From positions 4,030,001-4,094,000 of the forward strand of contig NC_052116.1 of NCBI RefSeq assembly GCF_012273895.1: a stretch of DNA of 64,000 nucleotides, in the 5' to 3' direction. The notes beneath the pieces were generated by a model. The model did not search any database, was not told the DNA's origin, and was given only the letters and a program-made list of their open reading frames with translations. Made by a program: the position numbers and the translations under genes. Numbering within the stretch: position 1 is the stretch's first letter; every line of letters starts with the position of its first letter. This stretch comes from Zerene cesonia (taxonomy: Eukaryota; Arthropoda; Insecta; Lepidoptera; Pieridae). Shown one piece after another: positions 13,101 to 26,400 of this stretch.

Positions 13101-15122
13101 ATTTTAGTGTCAGAATGTCTTTAGTGATATTCAAGGTTCACAGTTTTAATTCATCATAAAGAATTAATTACCTTTAATTGGGAATATTTTCCTCGTCAAC
13201 AGTTAGTAATTAAATTCCTCTCCTAAAAACTCCTAAAAACCTGTCCCTCCTTGCCCATTTTCCTCACCCTTCCAAATTCATCCTTCTTTACAATGTCAAT
13301 CCTTTCCTTATCCCTTATCACCTAAAAGCGAACAGCATATAATTCGTATAAGCACTGCCTCTATACATAAAAAACAGGATGTTATTTTAATTATGTTTTC
13401 TTGCCAGTTGCTAAATACACACTCTGACTTTTTTTTCGCTGAAATAGTGAAGTATTATATTATTTTAGAGGTCTATTACATCACTATGTTTAGACTCATG
13501 AAATGTTACATTTTTCAGATGGCACGCAATGCTAACAGTGGAGGAGCGAGCTCTGTGCATGTCGAGCGCTCTGTGCCGGCCGCTGTCTACTCTGTGCACG
13601 CGTCTAGTCACCGTCTCCGAAACGCTGGCGCCTACAATAGCGCACTTCCTGAAGACCGAGTTGGCGTTACACGTGGATAATTGTATATTTAGAGTGGGTA
13701 TTATTCAGTGTTGCCAACTTTATTTTACCATGAATTTAGGAAAAAATGCTACGTATTAATAAAATCAACGATCGATTGTATTTTTAATAACAATGAAATA
13801 AATGTTTTATGTTTTCGGTGATTCTCGAATATAAAAATTTTTAGAAAATATTGTTCTGATCAGATTCTGTATAATTCGTAATAAATAAAAATTATTAAGT
13901 GTTACCGTAACTCCAGCTTTAGCTACAGCTTCTTAAAGGTCTCTTACCGTACAAATCAATGAATAGCGGATTTTGTTTTCATCTGGCTTTATAACCTACA
14001 AAATGAAGAAAGTTAAATTCAGTATATTAAAATAACCTTAAAACAATTTTCGATTTGTAAGAAAAATTTAAGACAAGTTTGAGTTGGTTATATTACTATT
14101 CCAATTACAATTCAGATGAAAACTGAACTGAAAAGCGATGTGCCTTCAGGACTTTATCTATTACTACTTGCAGGTTCTCTGTTTATCTGTTCTGTGTGTA
14201 TTTTTACAAATATTGCATGTATTTAATTTTTCTTTTCTGCCAATATTTCGTACATGTACACAGAATAGGGACGGGACAACACAGAAAACTATAGCTTTAC
14301 AGAATAGGGACGTCACAGAGTAGTGGAGTATACGTCTGTAATAAATATTGTTATTTATTAGTTAATAAATGAATTTTATTATCATTGTTCACAGGACGTG
14401 GTATTAAACAACTGGTTCAACACGGGCGGCACGCTGCAGCTAACGCACGACGTGATGAGGAATATCATACCGGCCTTCTCCTGTGTTGGGAATAAACCGG
14501 TCGACAACAATCCTGTGCCGAAGTAAGTCGTTGAATAATCTATATTGTGAAAAAAAAAATTATTTTGTTCTGTAAGACTGAATGGTGCAAAATGCTATTT
14601 ACTGCACTTTGATCTGAGCCAAAAGGCCAAGGAGCGATACAATTTAATTTGTATGAGTATTTTTGATCGATAGTCTAAATTTTGGTCGATTTTCTTTGTA
14701 TGTTATCACATATTATACATATTATATATGTAATGCCAATTTCAACTTATATTTAACTAGCTGTATACCCGCGGCTACGCCCGCGTAGACAAAGGATTTT
14801 CCCATATCTCACCTCGGTAAAAAGTACCCCAAGTCGCCCTCTGCTTTCTTAATTTATCCCTAGATAAACAGACAAACACATTTTCGCATTTATAATAAAA
14901 TAAATTTACAGGCTAGCGGAATCCTGTATGCTACTTAACTTGGACTATGACGACGCTCGGCGCATACGCACTGGGCTGGCCAAGAACGAATCGGACGTCG
15001 TTGGGATGATCATGACCATGGGTATAGTGACCGTAACACCACAAGAGGCTCTCCAGATCCTCAACCAAAGGACTGATTTGGCTGATGCATCAACACCCAC
15101 CTCGGTTATGGAACTGTTCTAG
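7129..15122 (+). CDS. RINT1: RAD50-interacting protein 1 (RINT1/Tip20 family)
   Basis: Fourteen exons: 7129-7272, 7374-7615, 7798-7953, 8105-8280, 8958-9172, 9697-9943, 10374-10551, 10951-11140, 11882-12020, 12220-12332, 12825-13006, 13519-13693, 14395-14522, 14912-15122. They give 831 aa, against 792 for human RINT1. Phases agree throughout. The family is a subunit of the ZW10-NAG-RINT1 (Dsl1-type) tethering complex for Golgi-to-ER vesicles and was also described in the G2/M checkpoint. Visible are an N-terminal coiled-coil-prone Lys/Glu region (about 1-150), the RINT1/TIP20 domain, including the DRPEWFLTQTLTW block, and the conserved C terminus TMGIVTVTPQEALQILNQR. An acidic, Ser/Asp-rich stretch (about residues 539-561) sits in exon 9. 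Exons 7, 8 and 11-13 are much more GC-rich than their introns. Start: first ATG in frame with the conserved protein. Confidence 0.95.
8562..8760 (+). repeat. Interspersed repeat, non-LTR tail-like (copy 1)
   Basis: Lies in RINT1 intron 4. It contains GATTATAAATGTGAAAGTTT, TTTGGTACGTAGATAGCTG, TATCCCGATATTCCTACGGG and ends GGGGCGCAGCTAGT. The same ordered blocks occur at 11524-11740 in intron 8 of the same gene. Such tails are common in Lepidoptera; the parent element is not identifiable from this fragment. Confidence 0.8.
9410..9610 (+). repeat. Probable interspersed repeat remnant
   Basis: In RINT1 intron 5. It has a CTGTCTGTCCGTCC tract, then AAACGACTGAACCAATTTTT, the 'contraction to target residue' wording typical of lepidopteran repeats (GACTGAACC), and a Cys-free open stretch on both strands. 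Only one copy is seen in this window, so the call rests on resemblance. Confidence 0.4.
11171..11523 (+). repeat. SINE-like repeat (Metulj-like)
   Basis: In RINT1 intron 8, starting 30 bases after exon 8. It carries the same blocks as 6195-6538, with an extra short CTGTCTGTGG-like duplication near 11452. It abuts a second, unrelated repeat at 11524. Confidence 0.85.
11524..11740 (+). repeat. Interspersed repeat, non-LTR tail-like (copy 2)
   Basis: Same family as 8562-8760: CTGCTAATATTATAAACGAA start, TTTGGTACGTAGATAGCTGG, CCCGATATTCCTACGGGATA, GGCGCAGCTTAT end. It directly follows the Metulj-like copy, so intron 8 holds two back-to-back insertions. Confidence 0.8.
14757..14880 (-). repeat. 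Truncated non-LTR-type repeat tail
   Basis: In RINT1 intron 13. On the minus strand it ends with the CGCGGGCGTAGCCGCGGGTA-type terminus seen on many repeats in this window. It is heavily truncated. Confidence 0.55.
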
Positions 15123-17463
15123 AGAGTGGGGGTAGGGAAGTTATATGGATACGCCAGTTTTTATTTTCGTATGGATTGTTTTTTTTTATTCGCTGATTTG
15201 CAGCAAACCGTTCTCCCACTGTACATGCGTTAAAAAACAATACGAAATTTGTTTTCTCTAAATATCAATTTATAAAATTTCACCTATTTCTGCAATTTAG
15301 TTAATTTTTGGTGCAGTTTTAATTCTGGAACGATAAATAAAGTTAAACTTTGTAGAATTGAGTTTTAAATTTACCTCTCATTTAATAATGAAATATATAA
15401 TTAACTGTATATTTTTCAGTGATTTATAATATTCTCTTACGGAGTAATTTCTTATAGTATAGTACATGGTAATATGTTAAATTGGTACTTATGTCATCTG
15501 CAATAAGGTTTAAATTGTGAAGTTAGTAATATCAACTTGATGCTATCAAGCCGAGTATATGCCCGTTTCTGGCGATGGGGAGATTTTCATTTAAGAATAT
15601 TATAATTATTTGTTGTCTTTGTATGTATATTTTGTACATATATTTATTTGTAACTATTTATTTATAAATTGTTCGTGTTTAATTTCTTAGTACATTTGCG
15701 TATATTGTTAATTTTTGGATTTTGCACGATTTTTTAAATATCGCGTTAAGTTAAAATACAATTTATATAAACGGAATATTATCATTTTTTGTTAATGATT
15801 AATATTTATTTGTCAATTAAAAATCTATAATAAACTATGTGAAATGAAGCTTTATTTTATGAGCTTGCTCTTTAAAAAGAATACTGGGTTATTAATATTA
15901 TTTGCGTTCTTAAATCATTTCCGTTTATGTCTCTTTCTGTGTTATTTGTTATTAGTTATTTAAGTTACGAGTTACACATTGCTATTTTAAAGATTTTATT
16001 TTAATTTTGTAATGTATGGATGAGGTAAGAAAAAAAACATATTCATAAGGTTTTTAAAAACATTTTTAATGTTCATAATATATAAATGTATTCAGACATG
16101 TCTCAGTATAATAATGTTTCTTAAATATTTAACTTTATTACTTCAATGTTAACATAAATAGTAAAAACAATATTATCAACAAAATACAGATCTTCGATGG
16201 CACAAATGCGCTCAGATATAAGTATAGTTTGTGTATCTATCTAAATAAAATTTGTTCACAGCCTTTTCTTTTTTTATTTCTGAATAACGTGAACAAAATT
16301 ATTGAATATTTAGCATATACTGAATAGCATTATATACTGAAGTAAAAGTTGCACTTACAGGAAGTATTCAGTTATTGCGATATACATAAAATTTAAATCA
16401 ATTATTCTAGCTTAGCAAACCAGTTAATGAAAAGCGGTAGATTTATTACGTTGTTGACATTCTAATGTTTATATTCGCATCTATTTAACATGAGTTTGAG
16501 TGAGAAGCATTTACCATTATTTAACATTCTAAAAAAGACGTATCAACAATAATTGAACACTTCTTAAAAATACTATAATACAATCAAGATTATAGAGAAA
16601 TTACAGATACATATAGTATATGTACATGTTCGACTTGTTCATTGCGAACATTAATTTGTTCAACCTAAACTAATCTAAATCTAGTCATTTTGGAAGGTAG
16701 AGGACCATGTCTGGGATAGATGTGTCCGCTGAAAAGCATCAAATAATGGCGCTACTGCAGAAAGTGTTAATTTAGACGAAATAATTAAATAACAAAAGGA
16801 ACCGCAATGGCGCGCGTTTTTCAATTAATTAGTTGATAAACACGTCGTTTAGAGTTTTTAATTTTTATGACGTAATCAGTAAATTCATTACAAGCTCTTC
16901 TTACTCTAATATCAATTTGGTCGGTACTCGAACTATAAACCTACAATTTTATGTTTTTCGGACCCTTCACTTATTCCATTATAAGGGATCCTCTCTGCCG
17001 CTACCCCCATATATAGATATATAACCAAAGCCACGTAGCACTGACTTCTGTCTTATAATTATTTACAAACACGAACATTCAAAGCCTTAATTAATATTAT
17101 TTACAGCCTTAAACATGAATTGCATTTGTAACAATCTGTAAAAAGTTATAGAAAAAATAAATTATTTTACTAATCTATGAACTAATTGATTTATGAGAAT
17201 TATTTATGACGTAGCCAAGTCTTCGTACATTGCCCATGATTTAACGAAGACAATTAAAATGACTATAATAGTTGTGGATCATACAAAATCACTAAATGAG
17301 ACATCAACTTATCATTTTCAAACCTTATCATACAATCCAATTCTTACTATAAATATTATACTAATATTATCACATAGCACTGGCTGTGGATTCAGAGAAT
17401 CGCCAATTTCAATACTTGTTTTGTACTTCACATACTCGATTATTTGAGTCTGGACATAGTATA
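15123..17463. other. Convergent intergenic region RINT1/SLC17
   Basis: RINT1 (+) and the SLC17 gene (-) end facing each other here. The sequence is AT-rich, with 3' UTR-like composition and no coding segment. Two minor open stretches (16833-17024, 17193-17447) have no splice context and no recognisable protein. Confidence 0.6.
15336..15341 (+). other. Candidate poly(A) signal for RINT1
   Basis: AATAAA 214 bases after the RINT1 stop codon. A second AATAAA lies at 15829-15834. Either could serve; transcript ends would decide. Confidence 0.45.
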
Positions 17464-20400
17464 TTATAATTTAATCTCATTATTTGCGGGTACTGCACCC
17501 GCTTCGACCTGCTGTTTTCTCGCGTCTTGCGAGGAACTGTTCCACCATTGCTCGTCGCCAGAGGCCCATGCCACAAACACTAAGTTGGTGACGATAAATA
17601 CAGCTAGAGTTATCCAAAACACCAAACGCCATTGGACCAGGGTGCTCTGTAAACAAGTGAATAATAACTTTAATATGTGTTCAAATCTTGCAGTATGTAA
17701 TTACTTGGGACAATGGGCAGATAGTCAATGTAAATAACAGGAATGCTACCAATAAGAAAAAACAAAATGCAAAGTATTTAAATAGACCAATGCTGGCATG
17801 TTACGATTTTACTACCGATTAAATATTAATTACAGGCAAAAAATATATAGTGCATATTAAAATTGTAAGAAATGTAATGTATAATAAACAGATTAACAGA
17901 ATGTAAATGTATAATAAACAGATTCTGTTTTGTTCCACCAAAATAAGAAATAAATGGTGAAGAAAGAAATAAATATGGGCACTTTTTTACTTACATCAGG
18001 TGTAAGCAAGCCAACAAGGAACGGTGCTATGATGCCAGTTATCGCTCCTATGCCATTCACGATAGCCATGATTGTACCGGCATAATTGCTGCTCAGATCC
18101 AAAGCATTTACTTTCATTCCTGGATAGAAGGCTCCCATCAATCCCATGGATGCCGTAAAAAGAATAACCACTGTTTCTGTATCACAACCGGAGTATGAAG
18201 CGAGGATCATACAAATACCGGGGCCGACAGAGGCTGAAATAAAAAATGTAGCTATTAATATTAATAATGCAGGGGAGGAGATAGCTATATAAGTAATATG
18301 TCTGCTACAGGAAAACTGTTAATTTTAAGTTCGACTAATCTCTTAAATCAGCTTCGAAGATAAAATACGGCTAATTATTTATGCATTACGTTGTAGTTAG
18401 GTAATAAACAACACAGAAGTAAAATATTCCTATTATTATTAATAATATTATTTCTTTTAAAAAGTTTCAAATATGTATGTCCCTAAAACTAATGACTCAC
18501 TTTAAAAAAAATAAATAAACTATCACAACAGTTAATAAGATAAAGGATGAACTAATATTAAATACAGTCAACATCAAACGTGTATTTTAATCACGGCTCA
18601 ATGTTCTAGATCAGTCAGTCAAATCGCATGAAATCAACCTTGTGGGGATAATTAACTGCATCTGCCGGAACACATCAAGAGTAAGGTGTTATGACACGCT
18701 TTCTCTTTACGATTAGTATTCCCTGGACCTATACGGACCTTAAACATTGAATTGCATGCAACTGTAGGGAGATGTTGGATGCATTTTCATGGTTACTGAA
18801 TCAAACAGGCAACCGTTGAATATTTATATAGTTTTTAACATAAATACAATTTATAACTTGGTTTTTTTATTTGGTTTACTATGCCTACCCAATTGCTTCT
18901 TTTTTGGAAATGCATGAAAGACTCAAGAATTTTTTTAAAGGTAAAAAAATTGGTATGCTATCTTCGTACCTATTGCGCTGATTTAAAGTATGACGATACA
19001 AGAACAAACCAACCAACGTTACGTACCTACCTACGTTCGGATTATTTTTGGATTAAAATTTAAGAACTCAGGAATTGTTAGAATCCACATATGTCAATAA
19101 TAAATATGGTTTTCCGGAAAAATATTATTTATATCATACTTATTTCAAAAGTTGTTTAAGCTTAATCAATTAATCTATTTACATTCGTTTGCGTCGCGTA
19201 TTTACTTAGGATTTTGTATTGATAAAATTTAAAGGTAAATATTAGCTCACTGTAAAGCTTGACTTCAATTTTAATTATTGTTTATGTAGTTCCAGAAGTA
19301 CATAATGATCTGTCTGATCATTATTGATTATTTAGGTGAAACATTTTCTATCGTTATTGAATTATAACATATTCATCTGAATTAAAATTTCTTACAATTA
19401 CTAGAAAATCAATGACAATAAAATTATCAATATTTACCAATAGTTGTAAAAGTCTTCCTAGCATTCGTAACAGTAAGCCATTGCTTCTTAACCATCTTAT
19501 CACACATCCATCCAAAGATAATCGAACTTATCCACATAACCATGTAAGGTAAAGCAGCCAAAGTGCCAGTCCTATGAATATCAAACTTCAATACTCCAGT
19601 CATATATTTCGGAAGATCAGTTACCATTGTGAAGTAACCGTAGTCATGTCCAATCTGAAAACAATATTTATTATCATCCATTATTATCGAGGAAAATATT
19701 CCCGGAAATAAATCAACCTAGACCGTATACAATATAGGCCTTTTGAATAGTCACGGTTGAACGAGGAAGTGATTGAAATACCTAGTTAATTGAAATTAAA
19801 CGTCGGTCCGACGAAAATAGATTGATTGGAATAGGAAAATCATTGCATGAATATTTCTTAGCGAATTTGAAGTCACGTGAATAATATAGCATATAGAATA
19901 TAGAGAGATCATAAAAATTGATTTAAACAATGAGACACTCGAATTTCTTGAAGGTTACAAACATATTTTGGATAAATATATGTAGGTATATAAAAAGTTT
20001 TTTTTATTAGTATAATTTAAAATATAAATTAGAAAAAACGGATTTTCTGCAATTCTTCTTTATTTGTCGATATTACCACATCATCTACATGCATATGTAG
20101 ATTCCAGGAGGTAGTTATAACATATCTGAATAGTTGGCAAGTGTTTACCTGTGCACAGACTAGAGCCCAAAGAGGAACTGAAGTAAAAATAGCCTTCCAC
20201 GGAATTGCAGAGGGTTGGCTGTTATGATGTCTTCCCAGAGCTTCCTCTAAATATTTCTTTTCTTTGTCCGAAATGTAGGGATGAGATTCCGGATCATTGT
20301 AGCAGAGTAATGCCTAAAATTAAGAACAAATATAGAGTTTCGGATGTACTGACTTTTTGTTTAACTCTTTTGTTTCTTTCTCTATTAAAGTCTTCTTTAT

Positions 20401-23400
20401 TCCTTTCAATGAATTCTGAATCATTCATACGAATTAAAGAATTAAATTTACCCATAAAATGAACCATAAGATCCCAATGCTGCCAAACAAATAGAACACG
20501 GATTGCCAATCTCCTGTTTCCTTAATAACTAGGCCCGAGAAGTACGTCCCAGCGATATTTCCAATTTGCGCTCCGCCGAACACAAGAGAACCCATCCGAC
20601 CTCTCTCTGAGACGGGCGCCCACCGCGCTAACATTGCGTTTAAAGCCGGAAATGTGGTTCCCTGTAAAAAAAATCATTAAATTCTATTTATTTTTAACAT
20701 AACTATTATAGTAATAAAGGTTCCAAAATAGAATATAAAAGCTTTGGCCAAATATTATGTTTGTAAAATAACAGCTCAAAATTAAGCTTCTGTTACAATG
20801 TACAATCTAACGAAAATTTTGAATCTGTTGCAAACTGTTTTAGATAGTTACTGCTGTTCTATATGTACCTAGGTCAATCAAGACGGATCTAAAAAAAAGT
20901 AAAAACAAACACAACGATGTTGCTACCCTATAGTGCGTAATAATAACATATATAACTAAATAAGTAACTATATATGCGATGCCTATCAAATCAAATGCCT
21001 ATCAATGCGAATCAAAATTTCTTATTAACAAAGCATTTGAGTGTTATAAAACTAAAAATTAAATGCGAATGAGTTAAAAATTTGGGTCGTATCAATTATT
21101 ATATCTTATCAGCATGTTTTAATATTAAATAATTTCGCATTAAAATTCTCACCTTGACAAATTCTAAGCAGCATGTTGTAATGCAACAGTTAACTTGGAT
21201 AAATGAGTATCAGGGACAGGAAGTTAGCGTTCGACTGGTTCACATAAAGCCTTATTTCACTAGTGAATTCGCTCTCAAATCCTACTCCAATATTTTAATA
21301 TTATGATTCATATAAATATGGCTTCCAATAGCATACATGCCAGCAAATTTAATGGCTATAAACAACAAGGTTTCAAAACCAGATAGAAGAGCTATTACCT
21401 CTCCAAGTCCTTCGAGAACTCGCAATATAATGAGTCCAGTTGCGCCACCCACATTAACAGTCCAAGGTGTAAGTAATGTGAATACTGCCGTGCTGAGAAC
21501 TCCAAATCCTAAAGAGTATTTCCCTCCAAATCGTTCCGCTAACATGCCGCCAGGTAAATGCGTTACAATGTACCCATAGTAAAAGGAACTGAGAATTATG
21601 CCTTGTGTCTCTTCGTCCCAATTGTAACCGCTGACTTCCTAAAAGGAAATCACATTTTAGAAGACAGATTATGCAATTATATTTAAATATTGTATATGGG
21701 TACTGAAATATTGAAAACATGACTATAAGTTTATTGAAAATAATAAGAAATAATCGGTATATTATGGATAGTAAGTAGCTAGCTACAATTTAGTTACACA
21801 ATAGAGTTCGATTTAAAAAATCTGAAAGTTTATGGCATGTACATTATAATTTATTGGTTTAAGTTTAATACGACACTATCGCTTAGTGTCGCGGTCGTTA
21901 CTAAACATTAAATGAAACTATTTTACGTTCTTGTACTGTGTAAAGACCATTGCAATTTTTTGTACATGTCGTTTACAAAGCAAATGTTGCGTTACTTGTA
22001 TTCAGTATTGGGGTTAGTAATTGAAGATTGCGTCCAGTTAATTTCGCTTCTTTATTAAAGCCTGTGTTAGTCACACTCAGCTTTGTTGGTCAGGGTCGAT
22101 CGGTGGTTACTTTCAACTTAAAACCGAGTTAATTATTAAAATATAGGCTTAAATTTGCAATGTTGATATATCTTGCTCTACATTATTTAAAAAATCTTAA
22201 AACTTGCGAGTAGGTATTAACAATATACCTTTGAAATTGATAAATTTGCTATATATATGCAACTAGCAAACCCGGCGAACTCCGTTTCGCCACCAGATGG
22301 CTGTATGTGATAAATTATTTTCCGCTTTTCTGTTGAAATTTTTCCTGAATTTTCTTTGCTATAAACCTCACGGAACCCGAGACCTTTCCAACGAATGCAA
22401 AACCGTGGAAATCGGTTCGTGCGTTCTGGAGTTATAGCGTCAGGAAGGAAAATCCGACTTATTTTTATATAGTAGATGAGTATAAGGAAGAGAAGAGTAC
22501 GGTAGAGTTGCCAAATAAAGCTTACAATGAAATACAATATAATGACAAGCACTCACAAAAACACGCGAATCGCTTACAAACATCTTATCGTTCCTCATAC
22601 TTACCATTGTATCAGACGCGATATCGTCAACTTCAGCAGGACACGAACCATCCTCGTAAGCTGGCGTGGAGGCATGCCGCCGCACCATCTGCGTTATGGC
22701 AATGTTGAGGCAGACTCGCATCGTGTATGCGTTGGCCACAGCCAGGAAACCCATGATTGCCATCACCCATCGTTGTGGTATCACGAAAACTGTAGGAGAA
22801 AATATGTTCATCATTATCTTACACTTGAAGAAAATTAAATGAATTGAACTAAACATATCGCTAACATATAGATATATGAAATATTATATTTGTTATGTTT
22901 TCTTAAAATAATTTAAATTTTTCGTCAATTGGGTATAAAGGTTAAAGTTTTTATGTTTCTTCATTAATAAGAATATCTTAGTCTTTATTGTGTCCGTTCA
23001 TTCGCAAACTTATAGAATTAATCAGCCGTACGACGTTTTATCGTGACTCGTCAAATCAATAATCTTATATAATTCATTCATGGTGATTTAATATAACTAG
23101 AAAATATAATAATTTAATATAAATACAAAATTACATAGCTGTTAAATTGTTAGCTCCATTAACAAAGAGCCTAGAGTCCAAAACAATAACATTTTGAAAG
23201 AATTTCTTCAATACGGTCTTTGTGGTAAATATTATTAGTTACATCTACACAGCACTATATTAACGGAAGACGTTAAACATTTTCTTTGTCACAAGAAATT
23301 GTGATACTTAATAATATTTTATATATATAGAACTCGCAAACTAATAACTGTAAGTTTCTTTCTTAAGTTAATAGATTATAACTATTTATAAATAAATATT

Positions 23401-26400
23401 ACATTTGAATTCTAAAAGAAGGAAGCGATGATAGATCTCGAAATAATGTGGACCATAAAATGTATCCGCCTCTGATGTGATCGCTCTGAAATCATTCTAA
23501 ATTTGGCTCAAGCAACAGTTTGTCTTTCTTCCGTTTTCCTCTTAAATTAAATTCATCTCAAGCCCTGGATTGTATGGTCTTCCTTTAATTAATGTGTTAT
23601 AAATTCCGATAACCGCGTGACTGCTTTAACAATTAATATATTTTCTTTTGTTTCGGCTTCTATTTATTGTAATGATTTTTATAAACAATTCGTATATATT
23701 CGTTCGTATTCGTATGTAAATTGGATTAATTTTATGCATGTCTGAACTTTCTAATTATAATTATGAGTAATGATTGTCACAAGTGATAATAGTAAATAAT
23801 GGGTTATGCAAAATTATCTTAAGACTAAACCGAAATATGTGCATGCTCCAAACTTCCATGTCGTCACAATATGAGTCTTGCAAATCTATCGACTCTAATA
23901 CATAATGAATGAAACGTTTTTAAGATTCATTCTACGTACACTATTACATTAGTTACAAACACGCTTTCAAGCTCTTTAACATCTAAGCATTTCTTAGAAG
24001 TTTTTTCTATTCAAATTAGTCATTTTACCTTAAACTTAAGGCTTAAGAAAGAAGGAAAAGCATTTTCACATGAATTAAAAAAAAGTAAGTTTTAGAAAAG
24101 CTATGTAATATTACCAGATTGCTCCTAGTAAAACCTGAGGTATACCTACTGCCTACTTATTCCTAAACCAACTAATTCCTAAATGTAATATGTATTTATT
24201 ATTTAAGTATACAGATAATACACCAACTCTTAAGTCTTTTTAATGTGCCTTAACTCAAATTACAGAAATTCAATCACAATAGAAGAATAGAAGCGACACA
24301 AAGCAAGATTTTATTATTACATAATTGTTGTGCGCTTATAAACGTTACAGAGCCATGCCTAACTGTTCATCGAGCCATAACCTATGGTCGCAAACAAATC
24401 TTTGTTTTTTTATATTGCTTATAGGTAAGTTAGTGTCTTATAAATATTTTTAAAAAAACAATTTCTTATTTCAAAATTAGTAGAATTTTATATAACGCTT
24501 ATAAACAAAGAAATTCATCCACTTACTCAAACGAAATAAAACCTTTGGCTGTTATCGATTATGGTAATTGAATTTTAAGAGTATAATTAACACGTGCTTA
24601 AGCCTTAGTTAATGTTTTGTACTGTTGACATACTTATTATAAGGCATTTTAAATGTAAACACTTTCTTTACGAGATAAGCATACGATTGAATAAACTTTT
24701 CTAAAAGACATCGGCTATCGGCATTACAATAGTCTCAGTTCTGCGAGCATTTAGGTGCAATCTGTACACGGTTCTAATAGGTATGTAATATGTTATGTAT
24801 AATTGAGAACAATAGCCTCTTTTGTTAACCGATACACACGAAAATGGTCTTAATATTTCCGCTTTTGTTTCGCTCCAGAATAATAAGTTAGTGAATCATA
24901 GCTCATAACCCCGTTAAAATTCCCGTTGACGTCCGATCAATTTGACATCACCGAATTGCCGCCGGCATTCGCTGTTTAATTTTTTGCTATTGGGAGAGAC
25001 TGGTCATTTCTGTCGAGTGAGTTACTTAAATTGGCATTGGAATTGAGAAACTCGTTAGAAGTGTTAGTTTTTGCGGTGGCCCAAGTAAAGATTTCTATTG
25101 AATCGTTCTTGCATTCCGGTGTCGTACGATCCCCGTCGGCCAATGGCTGTGAACCAGTTCCCCGCGGCAGACAGGCTGGCGTTGGTAATTTCGCGTCAAC
25201 GGAGCTTGCATTGCAATTTTATGGCATAATAACTTTGAGGTTTCCAGGAAGAATCACATGACGTACTGCCTTCCTTTATCAAGTTATTACGATAGCGACG
25301 TGTGCGGCATACGCGGTTGGAAGTTGGAACAATATATTTATTTTATTTAAATAGGTGATCGATAATCAATAGAGCCTTGATTGAATAATTAGTAGTATTA
25401 TATATAGTATTGAATAATTATTGCATTTATATGACATCAAAGTTTTGTTCGTTTTTTTTGAATTGAAAATTAGCTATAGATCAACATTTATAGTTACGTA
25501 TTGATCGCAATCTAACAAGGGTTTTAAATGATATTTCTATTGACGCAAAACGATAAATGCAAAAGAAATAATTTCCTGCATTGTAAAGATCATAATGAAC
25601 CACATTCCTATCATTCATTATCGTATAACACTTGAGCTTAAGATGCATTAAACAATAAATCCCTTTCACTGAATATTTTTAAAACGCGGACTACGGACCT
25701 GAAATTAATAGCAATAGCGCGGTAGCTGGATATTCCTTCATTCTTCAACGTTCATAACTTTTTGCAGGAATAGGTCTTGTGTTGTCTAATTGCGAGTTGC
25801 ACCCGTCTGACTAGATGCAGGTCCCTTTCACCGAGATGCCGTAAATCAGCTTGGCATATTAACGTATTTGTGACGTCGAATAGATGGCGTAAATGATAGA
25901 TTTTCTCATACTTTGGTCTGGATATCAAAGAAAGTTAACGCTGATCGAAGAAATGAGAGGTCATTTTATTATCGCTAATTCAAAGAACCAACTTAAATTT
26001 AATCAAATATTATATTAAATCAGAACAATATTTATAAGTATACCTACCTAGACTGAACGTAGTATCTATAGTATTCTATATTATATTATCTGTGCCTGTA
26101 TTAAGTCATTTGCTAAATAGGTAAAGTAATTACACGCTGAATAAAGCAGTTCATGTTTAATTTTTAATTGGTAATATAATACCTATTTGTAGAAAAATTC
26201 GAAACGGCGTAAGCGTTCATTGACTTGACCTTAGAAACAAGTCAATGAAGAAATATAGCGTGATGTTTTAAAATACCTACAGCGTCTCTTTTATATGCGC
26301 TTTCTGAAGTCTATTACAATGTGCTACTTAATCTGGCCTTTATAATAAAGAAAAACAATAATAGGTAAATAAATAGTGTCTTAAAAGCAATTTTATATAT

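Noticed and set aside
22217..22552. 111-codon minus-strand ORF
   Set aside because: It covers a decayed repeat in SLC17 intron 2 and crosses no splice site of the gene.
24900..25261. Protein-coding gene in the SLC17 first intron
   Set aside because: A single open stretch with no splice partners or recognisable protein; kept only as a non-coding curiosity.
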